Positions 19,615-27,789 of a stretch of DNA of 64,000 nt are shown piece by piece. The stretch is from DATKAS01 sp963733765 (GTDB taxonomy: Bacteria > Actinomycetota > Acidimicrobiia > Acidimicrobiales > DATKAS01). The notes beneath the pieces were generated by a model, which saw only the letters and a list, made by a program, of their open reading frames with translations, ran no database searches and had not been told where the DNA came from. Position numbers and translations under genes: made by a program. Numbering within the stretch: position 1 is the stretch's first letter; each line of letters opens with the position of its first letter. The stretch spans positions 2,418,001-2,482,000 of the forward strand of contig CAVTEI010000003.1 in the NCBI GenBank assembly GCA_963733765.1, written 5' to 3'.

Positions 19615-20261
19615 TCGGTCACCCGACTGGTCCAATGCGGGGGCCTCGGACGGTGACTCTCGACCGGGGTGTGGACTCATCCCGCCGTTCCGCCATGAGT
19701 CGGGTGGAGTCTCGAGGCCATCGCCGCGAGGCCGCCCCCGCCAAGGGTAAATCGCATGGTGACTTCAGCGCGTTACGCGCCAGCACAGAGATTTTCCGAG
19801 TTCGCGCGCATCGCGGCCGCAGCTTCGCTGAGCCTCAAGTGACCCTCGAGGAGACTGCTTACTCCGACGAGTCGGGCGATGGCCCCGAGGGCCTAGGGAC
19901 TCGTTGTCCAAGAGTCTGGCGGGATCCCCCCGGGGCCATCGCCGCGTCGCTTGGCCTGCCCCGAACCGACTGCGCCCAAACCGACGTCCTCCCTCGGAGT
20001 GCCGGTTACCTAAGCACAGTCGAGCGGCGGCGCTTCAGAATCGCCCTCCTGACACGTGCAACGCGAGACGGGGTCGTCGGCCATCGCCTTCCACGCAGCG
20101 GGGATGCCGACACTCCGAAAGTGCGGGGCAGGAGGCGCTTCAAAATCATGCGCGCTACCCGGCACCCATCAGGTGAGTCTGTTTACCGAGAGCACGTCGC
20201 GGGCATACGTCGCCGGGCGTTCACCTACTGCCTGCCCGTTCACCCTAGAGAGGTAACCAAG
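19615..20261. other. Gene-free region with hairpin repeat
   Basis: About 650 nt without a credible gene. The open frame that spans it in the frame of the next gene has no start support and an Arg/Pro-rich composition typical of non-coding GC-rich DNA. Its one recognisable element is hairpin repeat copy A (19875-19988). Confidence 0.6.
19875..19988 (+). repeat. Dispersed hairpin repeat, copy A
   Basis: Inverted-repeat arms GGCGATGGCCCCGAGG (19875-19890) and CCGGGGCCATCGCC (19930-19943) enclose a ~40-nt segment with 'cgttgtcc'. They are followed by 'gccccgaac' and 'gcgcccaaaccgacg'. The same order of elements occurs in copy C (38861-39025) and, in reverse orientation, copy B (36299-36482). Copy A lacks the terminator-like hairpin found at the end of B and C. 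Confidence 0.7.
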
Positions 20262-20567
20262 ATGGCACAGACCACTACCACTACTCCCCGCACTGACAAC
20301 CGCCAGAGCGCCCGTCGCGAGCGCGGCGGCTTCGTGACCGGATCGACCGAAGCTCGACCTGGCTTCATGACCACCGAGTTCTGGCTCTCGATCATCATGG
20401 CCGTGACGGTGATCGTCGCCGGCTACGTGAGCGACGCGTTCGACGTCGACCTCGCATGGGCACTCGGCACCGGGATCATCGCCGCGTACGCGTTGAGCCG
20501 CGGTTTCGCCAAGGCCGGTTCCCGCGAGGGTCCGTTCATGATCGACCTGTCCAAAGACGACCGGTAG
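20262..20567 (+). CDS. Small two-helix membrane protein
   Basis: The product is 101 residues. A polar N-terminus (MAQTTTTTPRTDNRQSARRE) precedes two hydrophobic segments, 'FWLSIIMAVTVIVAGYVSDAF' (about 46-66) and 'LAWALGTGIIAAYALSRGFAK'. The ATG at 20262 has AGAGAGG upstream (20247-20253). No family is recognised with confidence; similar short proteins are common in Actinobacteria. It stands alone between a gene-free region and the peroxiredoxin. Confidence 0.65.
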   Translation: MAQTTTTTPRTDNRQSARRERGGFVTGSTEARPGFMTTEFWLSIIMAVTVIVAGYVSDAFDVDLAWALGTGIIAAYALSRGFAKAGSREGPFMIDLSKDDR

Positions 20568-20730
20568 CTCTCCACTTCCGCGCATTGTGAGCGTCGCCCC
20601 TAGAGACAACGAAGCGACGGGCTCCAACCGGATTCGTCCGTCCTGGCCTCCTACAGTAGATATGTGAGCGGGTCCTATGACATTTTCGGAACGATCCCCG
20701 ATGCCATCCTCGAGTCGGTGGAGGCCTGAG

Positions 20731-21189
20731 ATGACCGTTTCGGTCGGTGAGAAGGCGCCGGAGTTCACCCTGCCGGGCACGAGCGGGAAGGACTACTCGC
20801 TTGCGGACTACCGCGGGCAGGTAGTGGTGCTCGTCTTCTATCCCGGAGACAACACCCCCGTCTGCACGAAGCAGCTGAACGCCTACACGGGCGACATCGC
20901 CGAGTTCAACGACGTCGGCGCGCAGATCCTCGCGCTCAGCCCGCAGGGCGTAGACAGCCATGAGGGCTTCTCGGCCAAGCACGGTGGCTTCGGGTTCCCT
21001 CTGCTGGCCGACACCGACAAGAAGGTGGGCGAGGCCTACGGCATCCTCGGCCCGCTCGGCTTCTACCGCCGCTCGGTGTTCGTGGTCGACGGCGAGGGCG
21101 TCGTCAAGTACGCGCACCGGGCGGTCGCGGGCTTGACGTTCCGGCCGACGGCCGAGCTCGTCAACGCCGTGAAGTCCGCCTCGACCTAA
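20731..21189 (+). CDS. Peroxiredoxin, Bcp/AhpC-TSA type, 1-Cys
   Basis: The product is 152 residues with a thioredoxin-fold peroxidase sequence. The active site 'FYPGDNTPVCTKQL' has the peroxidatic cysteine at residue 45, with Thr42 and Pro43 of the PxxxT/SxxC motif. The resolving cysteine that some Bcp proteins carry five residues later is absent (Asn50), so it should work as a 1-Cys enzyme with an external thiol. It reduces peroxides in the cytoplasm. The ATG at 20731 follows GGAGG (20720-20724). It ends 82 nt before the convergent ABC permease gene, across a strong hairpin. Confidence 0.9.
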   Translation: MTVSVGEKAPEFTLPGTSGKDYSLADYRGQVVVLVFYPGDNTPVCTKQLNAYTGDIAEFNDVGAQILALSPQGVDSHEGFSAKHGGFGFPLLADTDKKVGEAYGILGPLGFYRRSVFVVDGEGVVKYAHRAVAGLTFRPTAELVNAVKSAST

Positions 21190-21206
21190 CCCCTCAGCGT
21201 TCCGCG

Positions 21207-21240
21207 GTAAGTAGCGCGTCACCAGTGACGCGTTACTTAC
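21207..21240. terminator. Near-perfect 15-bp hairpin between convergent genes
   Basis: Arms GTAAGTAGCGCGTCA and TGACGCGTTACTTAC around a CCAG loop, with one G:T pair. It is 17 nt after the peroxiredoxin stop and 32 nt before the stop of the convergent ABC permease. There is no U-run, so it could be a factor-assisted bidirectional terminator or a palindromic binding site. Confidence 0.6.
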
Positions 21241-21272
21241 CTGAGAATCCGAGGTGGGGGAGCGCGCGAAGG

Positions 21273-22109
21273 TCAGGCTTCGTCGGCGACGCCGAGGAGG
21301 CGGGCCCGGGTCATCGATCGCATGCCGCGAGTCAGACCCCAGATCGCGGCGAGCCATGCCAGCAGGCCGACGATGTATCCCGACTCCGTGGCACCGAACA
21401 GGGCGCCGGTCGACTGACTGTAGGCGATGATGATCATCGGAAGGCTCACGAGCCCCGCCACCTGCTGGGCGGCGGCGCTCGACTTCACCCGCGCCGAGAA
21501 GCGCACGACGATCGCGAGCGTCAGCGCGAGGAACGGCGGGACGACCCAGATCATCAGCACCCACCAGGACGTCGTCGGGAAGAACCATCCGCCGACCTTG
21601 GGGCCGACGACGAGGTTCACGATCAGCGAGTACAGACCGAAGCCCACGACGGTCGTCAGGTACCCCGGCAGCAGGCTCGCGATGAGCTTGCCGAGGTAGA
21701 TCTCCTCGAGCGCGGCGGGGGAGTGGGCGAGGAACTCTCCGGTACCCCGCTCGCGCTCACCGACGATCGTGGTGGCTCCGACTGCCGTCGCGATCGTCAG
21801 CGGCACGACGACGGCGACAGGAGCGAACAGGTACACCGCGAGCGCGTAAGAGGTGCGGGCCGAGTCGGAGGTGCCACGGATCGCGTCCTGTGCCTCCTGA
21901 GGCAGCAAGTCGAGCGCCTGGCTGACCTGCTGCACCGCTTGGATGTCTCCGACGCGGGTGATCGCGAGCAGCAGCACGAGGGGGACGAACACGAAGAAGA
22001 TGCTCCCGAGGATGACCATCGGCCCCCAGAAGTCGCGGGCCTGGGCGAGCTGTCGCAGGTCTGTGCGCGCGATCGTCTTCACCCGGAACCAGCTGACTCG
22101 CCCGCTCAT
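21273..22109 (-). CDS. ABC-2 type transporter permease
   Basis: The protein is 278 residues with about six membrane helices (for example 'FWGPMVILGSIFFVFVPLVLLL' and 'LYLFAPVAVVVPLTIATAVGA' in outline) and the segment 'GERERGTGEFLAHSPAALEE', typical of ABC-2 permeases of the Nat/CcmB kind. It forms the channel of an exporter with the adjacent ATPase. The ATG at 22109 overlaps the ATPase stop codon (ATGA), showing coupling; a longer in-frame extension would run antisense through the ATPase gene and is rejected. Exported substrate unknown. Confidence 0.85.
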   Translation of the reverse strand: MSGRVSWFRVKTIARTDLRQLAQARDFWGPMVILGSIFFVFVPLVLLLAITRVGDIQAVQQVSQALDLLPQEAQDAIRGTSDSARTSYALAVYLFAPVAVVVPLTIATAVGATTIVGERERGTGEFLAHSPAALEEIYLGKLIASLLPGYLTTVVGFGLYSLIVNLVVGPKVGGWFFPTTSWWVLMIWVVPPFLALTLAIVVRFSARVKSSAAAQQVAGLVSLPMIIIAYSQSTGALFGATESGYIVGLLAWLAAIWGLTRGMRSMTRARLLGVADEA

Positions 22110-23101
22110 TCGCCCGTCTCTTGATGGTCGGGGTGTCGTCTCAGACCTCGGACAGCGAAGTAGAGGTCTTCGAGGGTCGGTGTAAACGGCTCGACGCGTG
22201 TCACGCGGGCGCCGGCCGCCACGAGCGACTCGACGAGATCGGGCACCCGTGCGAGGTGGTCGAGGCGGACGAGGGCGGGTCCTTCGCCGTCGAGCTCGAC
22301 GCCGAGCACGCCATCGTGGCCCGCGAGCGACAGCAACGCCGAGGGGTCGGTCGTCGCGACGCGAACGACGGTGTCGGGCCAGTAGCGGCGGGTGAGCTCG
22401 GCCGGCGGGCCCGAGATCACGTCCCGTCCGCCCTCGAGCACGACGACTTGATCCGCGAGACCTTCCGCTTCGAGTAACAGGTGGGTGCACATCACGATCG
22501 TGCGACCCTCACCAGCCATCTCGTGGATGAGATCGAGCACCGCGAACGACGACTCCGGGTCGAGGCCAGAGGTCGGCTCGTCGTAGAGCAGCAGGTCAGG
22601 ATCGTGAAGCACAGAGCGAGCGAGTGCGAGTCGCGTCTTCATCCCCGTGGAGTAGCCACCGACCTGCTGATCGAGTGCATGCGCGATGCCGAACCGCTCG
22701 GCGGCCGGAGCGATGCTGTTTCGACTCGCCCCGTAGAGGTCGGCGGAATACGCGAGGTTGTCTCGCCCCGACAGCCGGTCATAGAGGGCCGGCTTCGCGG
22801 CCACGACACCGCACCGGCGCCGCACCTCCTGTCCGTCGACGCTCGGGTCGAGACCGTGCACACGTACGCTCCCGCTTTCCGGGCTGAGCGCCCCCGTGAT
22901 CATGCGCACGGCAGTCGTCTTGCCCGCGCCGTTCGGACCGAGGAGGACTGTGATCGTTCCCGCGGGAGCGACGAGCGAGAGGTCGACGAGTGCGGGCTTG
23001 TCGCCGAAGCTGCGCCGCACGTGGTCGAGGTGCACCGCGATGTCGGGCTGACCCGACGGGGGAGGGCCGCCCGTCGACGGCTCGGTCGTCACGAGGGCCA
23101 T
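22106..23101 (-). CDS. ABC transporter ATP-binding protein
   Basis: The protein is 331 residues. Walker A is GPNGAGKTT (55-63), the signature is the variant 'GGYSTGMKTRLALARS', Walker B is 'LLLYDEPTSGLDPE', and the H-loop is 'IVMCTHLL'. The ~100 residues after the core are a typical C-terminal domain of exporter ATPases. It powers the ABC-2 permease encoded next to it. It is divergent from the acetyltransferase gene, with 49 nt between the starts. The frame is intact. Confidence 0.93.
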   Translation of the reverse strand: MALVTTEPSTGGPPPSGQPDIAVHLDHVRRSFGDKPALVDLSLVAPAGTITVLLGPNGAGKTTAVRMITGALSPESGSVRVHGLDPSVDGQEVRRRCGVVAAKPALYDRLSGRDNLAYSADLYGASRNSIAPAAERFGIAHALDQQVGGYSTGMKTRLALARSVLHDPDLLLYDEPTSGLDPESSFAVLDLIHEMAGEGRTIVMCTHLLLEAEGLADQVVVLEGGRDVISGPPAELTRRYWPDTVVRVATTDPSALLSLAGHDGVLGVELDGEGPALVRLDHLARVPDLVESLVAAGARVTRVEPFTPTLEDLYFAVRGLRRHPDHQETGE

Positions 23102-23150
23102 CCTCGCCTATCGGCACGACGCCGACGAGAGTTCAGGGCAGGCTGGGGAT

Positions 23151-23783
23151 GTGGAGCCGGTCACGCTGGCAGGACAGCACGTTCGGCTCGTCCCGCTCGC
23201 CGTTGAGCACGCCCAGGATCTCCTGGCCGCGGCCATGGGAGATCGCCGCACCTTCGCCTACACGTGGGTCCCCGACGGTGCGCAAGACGTGCGCCGCTAC
23301 CTCGCAAAGGCGCTCACCGACCAGGCCGCAGGTACGGCGCTGCCGTTCGCGACGACCCGAGCCAGCGACGGTGAGGTGATCGGATCGACGAGGTTCATGA
23401 ACGCGGAGCGATGGGACTGGTCCCGCGCCAGGGCGCACCCCGACGCCGTGGAGATCGGGTCGACGTGGCTCACGGCCAGCGCACAACGAACGCCGGTCAA
23501 CACCGAAGCGAAGCTGTTGATGCTCACCCACGCCTTCGAGGTCTGGAATGTCTTGCGCGTCACGCTCAAGACCGACGCCCGCAACGCACGGTCGCGGGAC
23601 GCGATCCTGCGTCTCGGCGCTCACTTCGACGGTGTGCTGCGGGCGCACATGCCCGCCTACGACATCGCCGAACCCCGCGACTCCGCCTTCTACAGCATCC
23701 TCGCCTCGGAGTGGCCGGGCGTCCGTGACCGCCTGACCCAGTCGCTCGAGGGGATCCCCGGCGGGGGGCCTGCGGCACGGTAG
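23151..23783 (+). CDS. GNAT family acetyltransferase (RimJ/RimL-like)
   Basis: The product is 210 residues. 'VRLVPLAVEHAQDLLAAAM', 'GSTRFMNAERWDW' and 'NTEAKLLMLTHAFEVWNVLRV' match the RimJ/RimL subgroup, which acetylates N-terminal or small-molecule amines. 'LKTDARNARSRDAILRLGA' is the usual motif near the end of the domain. The GTG at 23151 is 6 nt after CAGGCT, compatible with a leaderless start. Its stop overlaps the control region of ruvC. Confidence 0.8.
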   Translation: MEPVTLAGQHVRLVPLAVEHAQDLLAAAMGDRRTFAYTWVPDGAQDVRRYLAKALTDQAAGTALPFATTRASDGEVIGSTRFMNAERWDWSRARAHPDAVEIGSTWLTASAQRTPVNTEAKLLMLTHAFEVWNVLRVTLKTDARNARSRDAILRLGAHFDGVLRAHMPAYDIAEPRDSAFYSILASEWPGVRDRLTQSLEGIPGGGPAAR

Positions 23784-23785
23784 GT

Positions 23786-23801
23786 TCGAACCTATGTTCG
23801 T
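23786..23801 (+). promoter_or_regulatory. LexA-type SOS box over the ruvC start
   Basis: TCGAACCTATGTTCGT matches the actinobacterial/Firmicute SOS box form TCGAAC-N4-GTTCGA with one mismatch in the last base. The ruvC ATG (23794-23796) lies inside it, and a TAGGTT box at 23781-23786 lies directly before it. Repressor binding would block a leaderless ruvC promoter. Confidence 0.75.
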
Positions 23802-24288
23802 GCTGGGCATCGACCCGGGCCTGTCGCGGTGCGGGTACGCGTCGATCGACGCGAGCGGGATCGATCCGAAGTGCACCGCCCTCGGCGTCCTGACGACCAG
23901 TCCAGCCGACGCGCTCCCGGCCCGCTTGGCCGAGTTGCGGCGCGAGCTCGTCCGGCTCATCGAGGAGTTGAAGCCCGACGTGGTGGTCGTCGAGCACGTC
24001 TTCTTCCAGGTGAACGTGCGCACGGCGATGTCGGTTGGGCAGGCCAGCGGCCTCGCCCTCGCCGAGGCCGCCGCGGCCGGCTGTGAGGTCGTGCAGTACA
24101 CCCCGAACCAGGTGAAGGAGGCCGTCGTCGGTTACGGCGCGGCGACGAAGGCCCAGGTGCAGCACATGGTGCAGGCCCGGCTCGGGCTGGCCGCGCCGCC
24201 GAGCCCTCCCGATGCGGCCGACGCCGCCGCGCTTGCCCTGTGCCACCTGGCGTGGGCACCCTGGCGCGCTCGGCTGGAGCGAGCGTGA
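23794..24288 (+). CDS. ruvC: Holliday junction resolvase RuvC
   Basis: The protein is 164 residues. RuvC is a dimeric nuclease that cuts Holliday junctions symmetrically, working with RuvAB in recombination repair. All four catalytic acids are visible: Asp7 in 'LGIDPGL', Glu67 in 'VVVEHVFF', and Asp140 and Asp143 in 'PPDAADAAALALCH'. It is first in a ruvC-ruvA-ruvB operon. The ATG is 7 nt after a TAGGTT box, suggesting a leaderless mRNA, and lies inside a LexA-type box. The frame is intact. Confidence 0.95.
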   Translation: MFVLGIDPGLSRCGYASIDASGIDPKCTALGVLTTSPADALPARLAELRRELVRLIEELKPDVVVVEHVFFQVNVRTAMSVGQASGLALAEAAAAGCEVVQYTPNQVKEAVVGYGAATKAQVQHMVQARLGLAAPPSPPDAADAAALALCHLAWAPWRARLERA

Positions 24289-24301
24289 TCGGGTCGCTGC
24301 C

Positions 24302-24910
24302 GTGATCGGGTCGCTACGAGGCGCGCTGCTCGAGCGGTCACCGAGCGGCGAGCTGCTCATCGAGATCGCAGGCATCGGATATCGCGTCACGGTCACGCCG
24401 CGAACGCTCGTCGACGCCGGCGAGCCCGGCGCCGATGTGTTCCTCTACGTCCACGACCATGTGCGTGAGGACGCGCACACCCTGTACGGGTTCCTCGGCC
24501 GCGACGAGCGAGCTTGCTTCGAAGCGTTGCTCGGCGCGCACGGCGTCGGCCCCGCTCTCGCGCTCGCGATCATCGCGGTGCACGCACCGCCCGACCTCCG
24601 GCGCGCCGTTGCATCCGACGACGTCGACGCGCTGTGCCTCGTCCCCGGGGTCGGCAAGAAGACGGCCGCGCGCCTTCTCATCGACCTGAAGACGCGCCTC
24701 GACATTCCCGAGATCGACCTCACTGCGCCGACCGGCGCAAACGCACCCCAGTCGATCGACCGCGGCGCGCTCGCCGATGTGCGCGATGCACTCACTGGTC
24801 TCGGGTACGGCCCCGACGAGGTGCGCGACGCGGTGCGCGATCTCGACGGTGACGAAGATCCGGCTCCCATGCTTCGCGAGGCGCTGCGCCGATTGGCGAC
24901 GGTCCGATGA
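24302..24910 (+). CDS. ruvA: Holliday junction branch migration protein RuvA
   Basis: The protein is 202 residues. RuvA binds the four-way junction as a tetramer and positions the RuvB motors. Visible are the N-terminal OB fold (IGSLRGALLERSPSGELLIE), helix-hairpin-helix motifs ('LLGAHGVGPALALAII', 'LCLVPGVGKKTAARLLIDL'), and the flexible C-terminal domain III that contacts RuvB. The GTG at 24302 gives the family start 'IGSLRG'. The same 14 nt (gtgatcgggtcgct) also occur at 24285, overlapping the ruvC stop, but that copy runs into a stop within seven codons. Confidence 0.93.
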   Translation: MIGSLRGALLERSPSGELLIEIAGIGYRVTVTPRTLVDAGEPGADVFLYVHDHVREDAHTLYGFLGRDERACFEALLGAHGVGPALALAIIAVHAPPDLRRAVASDDVDALCLVPGVGKKTAARLLIDLKTRLDIPEIDLTAPTGANAPQSIDRGALADVRDALTGLGYGPDEVRDAVRDLDGDEDPAPMLREALRRLATVR

Positions 24911-24940
24911 TCTCGGGCGAGAGGTTCCCGGAGGCTTGCG

Positions 24941-25979
24941 ATGCGTGAGGAGCTGCTCGACGCCGCCGCCGATCCCACCGACCCGGGCGAGCTCGCCCTG
25001 GAGGTGAGCCTCCGGCCCCGCTCGCTCGACGAGTTCGTCGGGCAGAGCGAGCTGAAAGACCACCTCGGCATCATCCTCGAGGCCGCCCGCCGCCGGGGCC
25101 AGGCCGCGGATCACTTGCTCTTTGCGGGTCCGCCCGGCTTGGGCAAGACGACGATGGCCGGAGTCGTGGCGAACGAGCTCGGCGTCCACCTCCACATCAC
25201 GTCGGGTCCGGCACTCGAGCGCGCCGGCGACCTCGCTGCGATCCTCACGAAGCTCGACGAAGGCGACGTGCTCTTCATCGACGAGATCCACCGTCTCGGC
25301 CGTCCCGTCGAGGAGATCCTGTATCCCGCGATGGAGGACTTCCAGCTCGACATCGTCGTCGGGAAAGGTCCGGCGGCGAGCTCGATTCGCCTGCCTCTCC
25401 CTCGATTCACGATGGTCGGTGCGACGACCCGGACGGGCATGATCACCGGACCGCTCCGTGACCGATTCGGGTTCGTGGCCCGACTCGACTACTACACGGC
25501 CGCCGAGCTCGAGGCGATCGTGATGCGCGCGGCGACGATCCTCGGTGTCCCGATCGACACGGACGGGGCGATCGAGATCGCGGGCCGGGCGCGTGGCACC
25601 CCGCGCATCGCGAACCGGTTGCTCCGCCGAGTGCGCGACTTCGCGGAGGTGCGTGGCAACGGCGCGATCGACAGATCGACGGCATCCGAGGGCTTGGCGT
25701 TGTTCGGCGTCGACGGCCTCGGTCTCGACAAGGTCGACCGGGCGATCCTGCGGACGATCTGCGAGCGGTTCGGAGGCGGTCCGGTCGGCCTGTCGACCCT
25801 CGCGATCAGCGTGGGGGAGCAGCCCGAGACCGTCGAGGACGTCTACGAACCCTTCCTCATGCAGCAGGGTCTGCTGCAGCGGACGCCTCGCGGGCGTATC
25901 GCGTCATCTGCCGCGTACTTGCACCTCGGGCTCGACGCTCCGGCCGCGGAGCGTCCTGCGGGGCTTGTTCGACAGCTGA
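24941..25979 (+). CDS. ruvB: Holliday junction branch migration ATPase RuvB (frame-shifted at 3' end)
   Basis: A hexameric AAA+ motor that drives branch migration with RuvA. Walker A is 'GPPGLGKTT', Walker B/DExH-like is 'LFIDEIHRLGRPVEE', sensor 1 is 'MVGATTRTGM', and a winged-helix domain begins near 'GLDKVDRAILRTIC'. The in-frame reading runs on into antisense of the next gene. A +1 shift at 25962-25970 gives the normal short ending 'RPAGLFDS' and a stop at 25979, about 345 residues as usual. GGAGG lies at 24930-24934 before the ATG. Confidence 0.93.
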
Positions 25980-26002
25980 GGGCCGGATCCTCAGGGCGGG
26001 GC

Positions 26003-26710
26003 TCAGGCGGGAAGATGAGACGCGAGGAACTCAGCCGTGATCGCCCACGCGGCCTTCGCGGCGTCCGCGTCGAAGAACATCGGCGCCTCGTGGTTGTCGA
26101 ACGCGTGGCCAGCGTCATGGACGTGGACGGGAGCGTCAGTGCGGCCGCCGAACGTGACCCTGATCTGGTCCACCTGCTCGAGCGGGATGTACGCGTCGCG
26201 CTCGCCGAAGTGGAACACGATCGGACATGTGATGCTGCTCGCCAGGTCGAGTGACGCCGCGATGTTCGACCCGTAGTACGAGATCGCCACGCGGGGCTCA
26301 GCGCGCGCGGCGACGTGATAGGTGAGCAGACCGCCCATGCAGAAGCCGATGACGCCGCTGCCGTCGCGCACCTCGCTCATCCGTTCGAGATGTTCGAACG
26401 CGGCGACGCAATCGTCGACACCCTGCACGAAGTCGAACTTGCCCATCATCGAGATCGAGTCGTTGAGGCCCTGCTCGTCGTGGTCGGCCTCCCAGTTCGG
26501 ATTGATGCGCCAGAACACGTCGGGTGCGAGGACGACGTAGCCGGCGGAGGCGAGCCGTTCGGCGACAGAGCGGATGTAAGGCCCGACGCCGAAGATCTCC
26601 TGGAGCAGGAGCATCCCTGGTCCCGAACCGCGGTCGGGCAGCCAGACGTGTCCGTCGAATTGGCCGCCGTCATGCGCGGCGATCCGATCCGTTCGTGTGG
26701 TGATGGCCAT
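26003..26710 (-). CDS. Dienelactone hydrolase family protein
   Basis: The protein is 235 residues with an alpha/beta hydrolase fold. The nucleophile elbow is 'GVIGFCMGG' with a cysteine, as in dienelactone hydrolases. The acid and histidine follow in 'FHFGERDAYIP' and 'HVHDAGHAFDN'. 'GPGMLLLQEIFGVGPYIRSV' is the typical DLH N-terminal motif. The family opens dienelactones in aromatic degradation or hydrolyses related esters; the substrate is not known. The gene sits against the direction of ruvB and queA, an unusual insertion in the ruv-queA order. The ATG at 26710 is chosen; 26722 is possible. Confidence 0.85.
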   Translation of the reverse strand: MAITTRTDRIAAHDGGQFDGHVWLPDRGSGPGMLLLQEIFGVGPYIRSVAERLASAGYVVLAPDVFWRINPNWEADHDEQGLNDSISMMGKFDFVQGVDDCVAAFEHLERMSEVRDGSGVIGFCMGGLLTYHVAARAEPRVAISYYGSNIAASLDLASSITCPIVFHFGERDAYIPLEQVDQIRVTFGGRTDAPVHVHDAGHAFDNHEAPMFFDADAAKAAWAITAEFLASHLPA

Positions 26711-26748
26711 GCCGGCGACCATAGACCGCGGAACTACGATCCGCGGCG

Positions 26749-27789
26749 GTGGGAATGGATGGTTCGACCGCAGTGCCGATGCAGGCATTCGAGTACGACC
26801 TGCTCTCTTCCGCCATCGCCCAGGTTCCCGCGGAGCCGCGTGACTCGGCGCGATTGCTCGTCGATCGTGGAGCAACGACGCCGCCCAATCACCTCAGGGT
26901 TTCCGACCTTCCCCTCTTGCTGCACGAGGGAGACCTCCTCGTCGTCAACGACACTCGCGTGATTCCGGCGCGGCTGCGCGTGCGGCGCGAGACGGGCGGG
27001 AACGTCGAAGTGTTCCTCGTGCGCCCGCTCGAGGGCGGAGGGTGGCACGCCCTCGTGCGGCCGGCGCGCCGGCTGGGTGTGGGCGAGGTGTTGCGCTCGG
27101 TGCATCCTGCGGGCGACGAGTTCGCGGTCGAGATCGGTGAGCCGCTCGACGACACGGGAGGCCGGCGCGTGCGACTGCTCGCCGATGACCAGGTGGCAGC
27201 GCTCGACCGGCACGGCACGATGCCGCTGCCGCCCTACATCCACACGCCGTTGCACGATCCGGAGCGGTATCAGACCGTGTACGCCGACCGGCCTGGCTCG
27301 GTGGCGGCGCCGACGGCGGGGCTGCATCTCACGCCGGGGCTGCTCCAGCGGTGCCGAGCGAGCGGCATCCACGTGTGCACGGTCGAGCTGGTCGTCGGCC
27401 TCGACACGTTCCGTCCGGTCGTCGCCGATCGCCCCGAGGACCACGTCATCCACCGTGAGGAGTACCGCGTGCCGGCCGCGACACTCGACGCGTGTGCGGC
27501 GGCGAAGCGTGTTGTCGCGGTTGGCACGACGACGGTGCGCGCGCTCGAGTCCGCCGCGCGCGGGCCGCTGTCCGGCGATACCGCCTTATTCATCCACGGG
27601 GGCTTCGACTGGCAGGTCGTCGACCTCCTCCTGACGAACTTCCACCTGCCGCGGTCGTCGCTGCTGCTGCTCGTCGACGCGTTCATCGGGCCGCGCTGGC
27701 GAACCCTCTACGAGGTCGCGTTGCGCGAGCAGTACCGGTTCCTGTCGTTCGGCGACGCCATGTTGCTCGACCGGCACGCCCCGCGGTGA
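26749..27789 (+). CDS. queA: tRNA preQ1(34) S-adenosylmethionine ribosyltransferase-isomerase QueA
   Basis: The protein is 346 residues. QueA moves the ribosyl part of SAM onto 7-aminomethyl-7-deazaguanine in tRNA to make epoxyqueuosine. Clear family segments are 'LLVVNDTRVIPARLR', 'HGTMPLPPYI', 'YQTVYADRPGSVAAPTAGLH' and 'LLLTNFHLPRSSLLLLV'. The GTG at 26749 is 8 nt after a TACGAT box, consistent with a leaderless start; ATG 26755 is an alternative. Its stop overlaps the tgt start (GTGA). The presence of queA implies that the organism makes or salvages queuosine. Confidence 0.95.
   Translation: MGMDGSTAVPMQAFEYDLLSSAIAQVPAEPRDSARLLVDRGATTPPNHLRVSDLPLLLHEGDLLVVNDTRVIPARLRVRRETGGNVEVFLVRPLEGGGWHALVRPARRLGVGEVLRSVHPAGDEFAVEIGEPLDDTGGRRVRLLADDQVAALDRHGTMPLPPYIHTPLHDPERYQTVYADRPGSVAAPTAGLHLTPGLLQRCRASGIHVCTVELVVGLDTFRPVVADRPEDHVIHREEYRVPAATLDACAAAKRVVAVGTTTVRALESAARGPLSGDTALFIHGGFDWQVVDLLLTNFHLPRSSLLLLVDAFIGPRWRTLYEVALREQYRFLSFGDAMLLDRHAPR

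Noticed and set aside
19720..19745. 'ctcgaggccatcgccgcgagg' as a fourth hairpin-repeat copy
   Set aside because: It shares only the GGCCATCGCC core; the flanking ordered elements of the repeat are missing.
19506..20261. Long N-terminal extension of the small membrane protein at 20262
   Set aside because: The extension has no start support and Arg/Pro-rich non-coding composition, and it includes hairpin repeat A. The ATG at 20262 has a good ribosome site.
23783..23794. AGGTTCGAACCT, resembling the T-arm of a tRNA
   Set aside because: No acceptor stem or anticodon arm surrounds it. It is better explained as part of the LexA-type box and promoter of ruvC. No tRNA or rRNA gene was found in the window.
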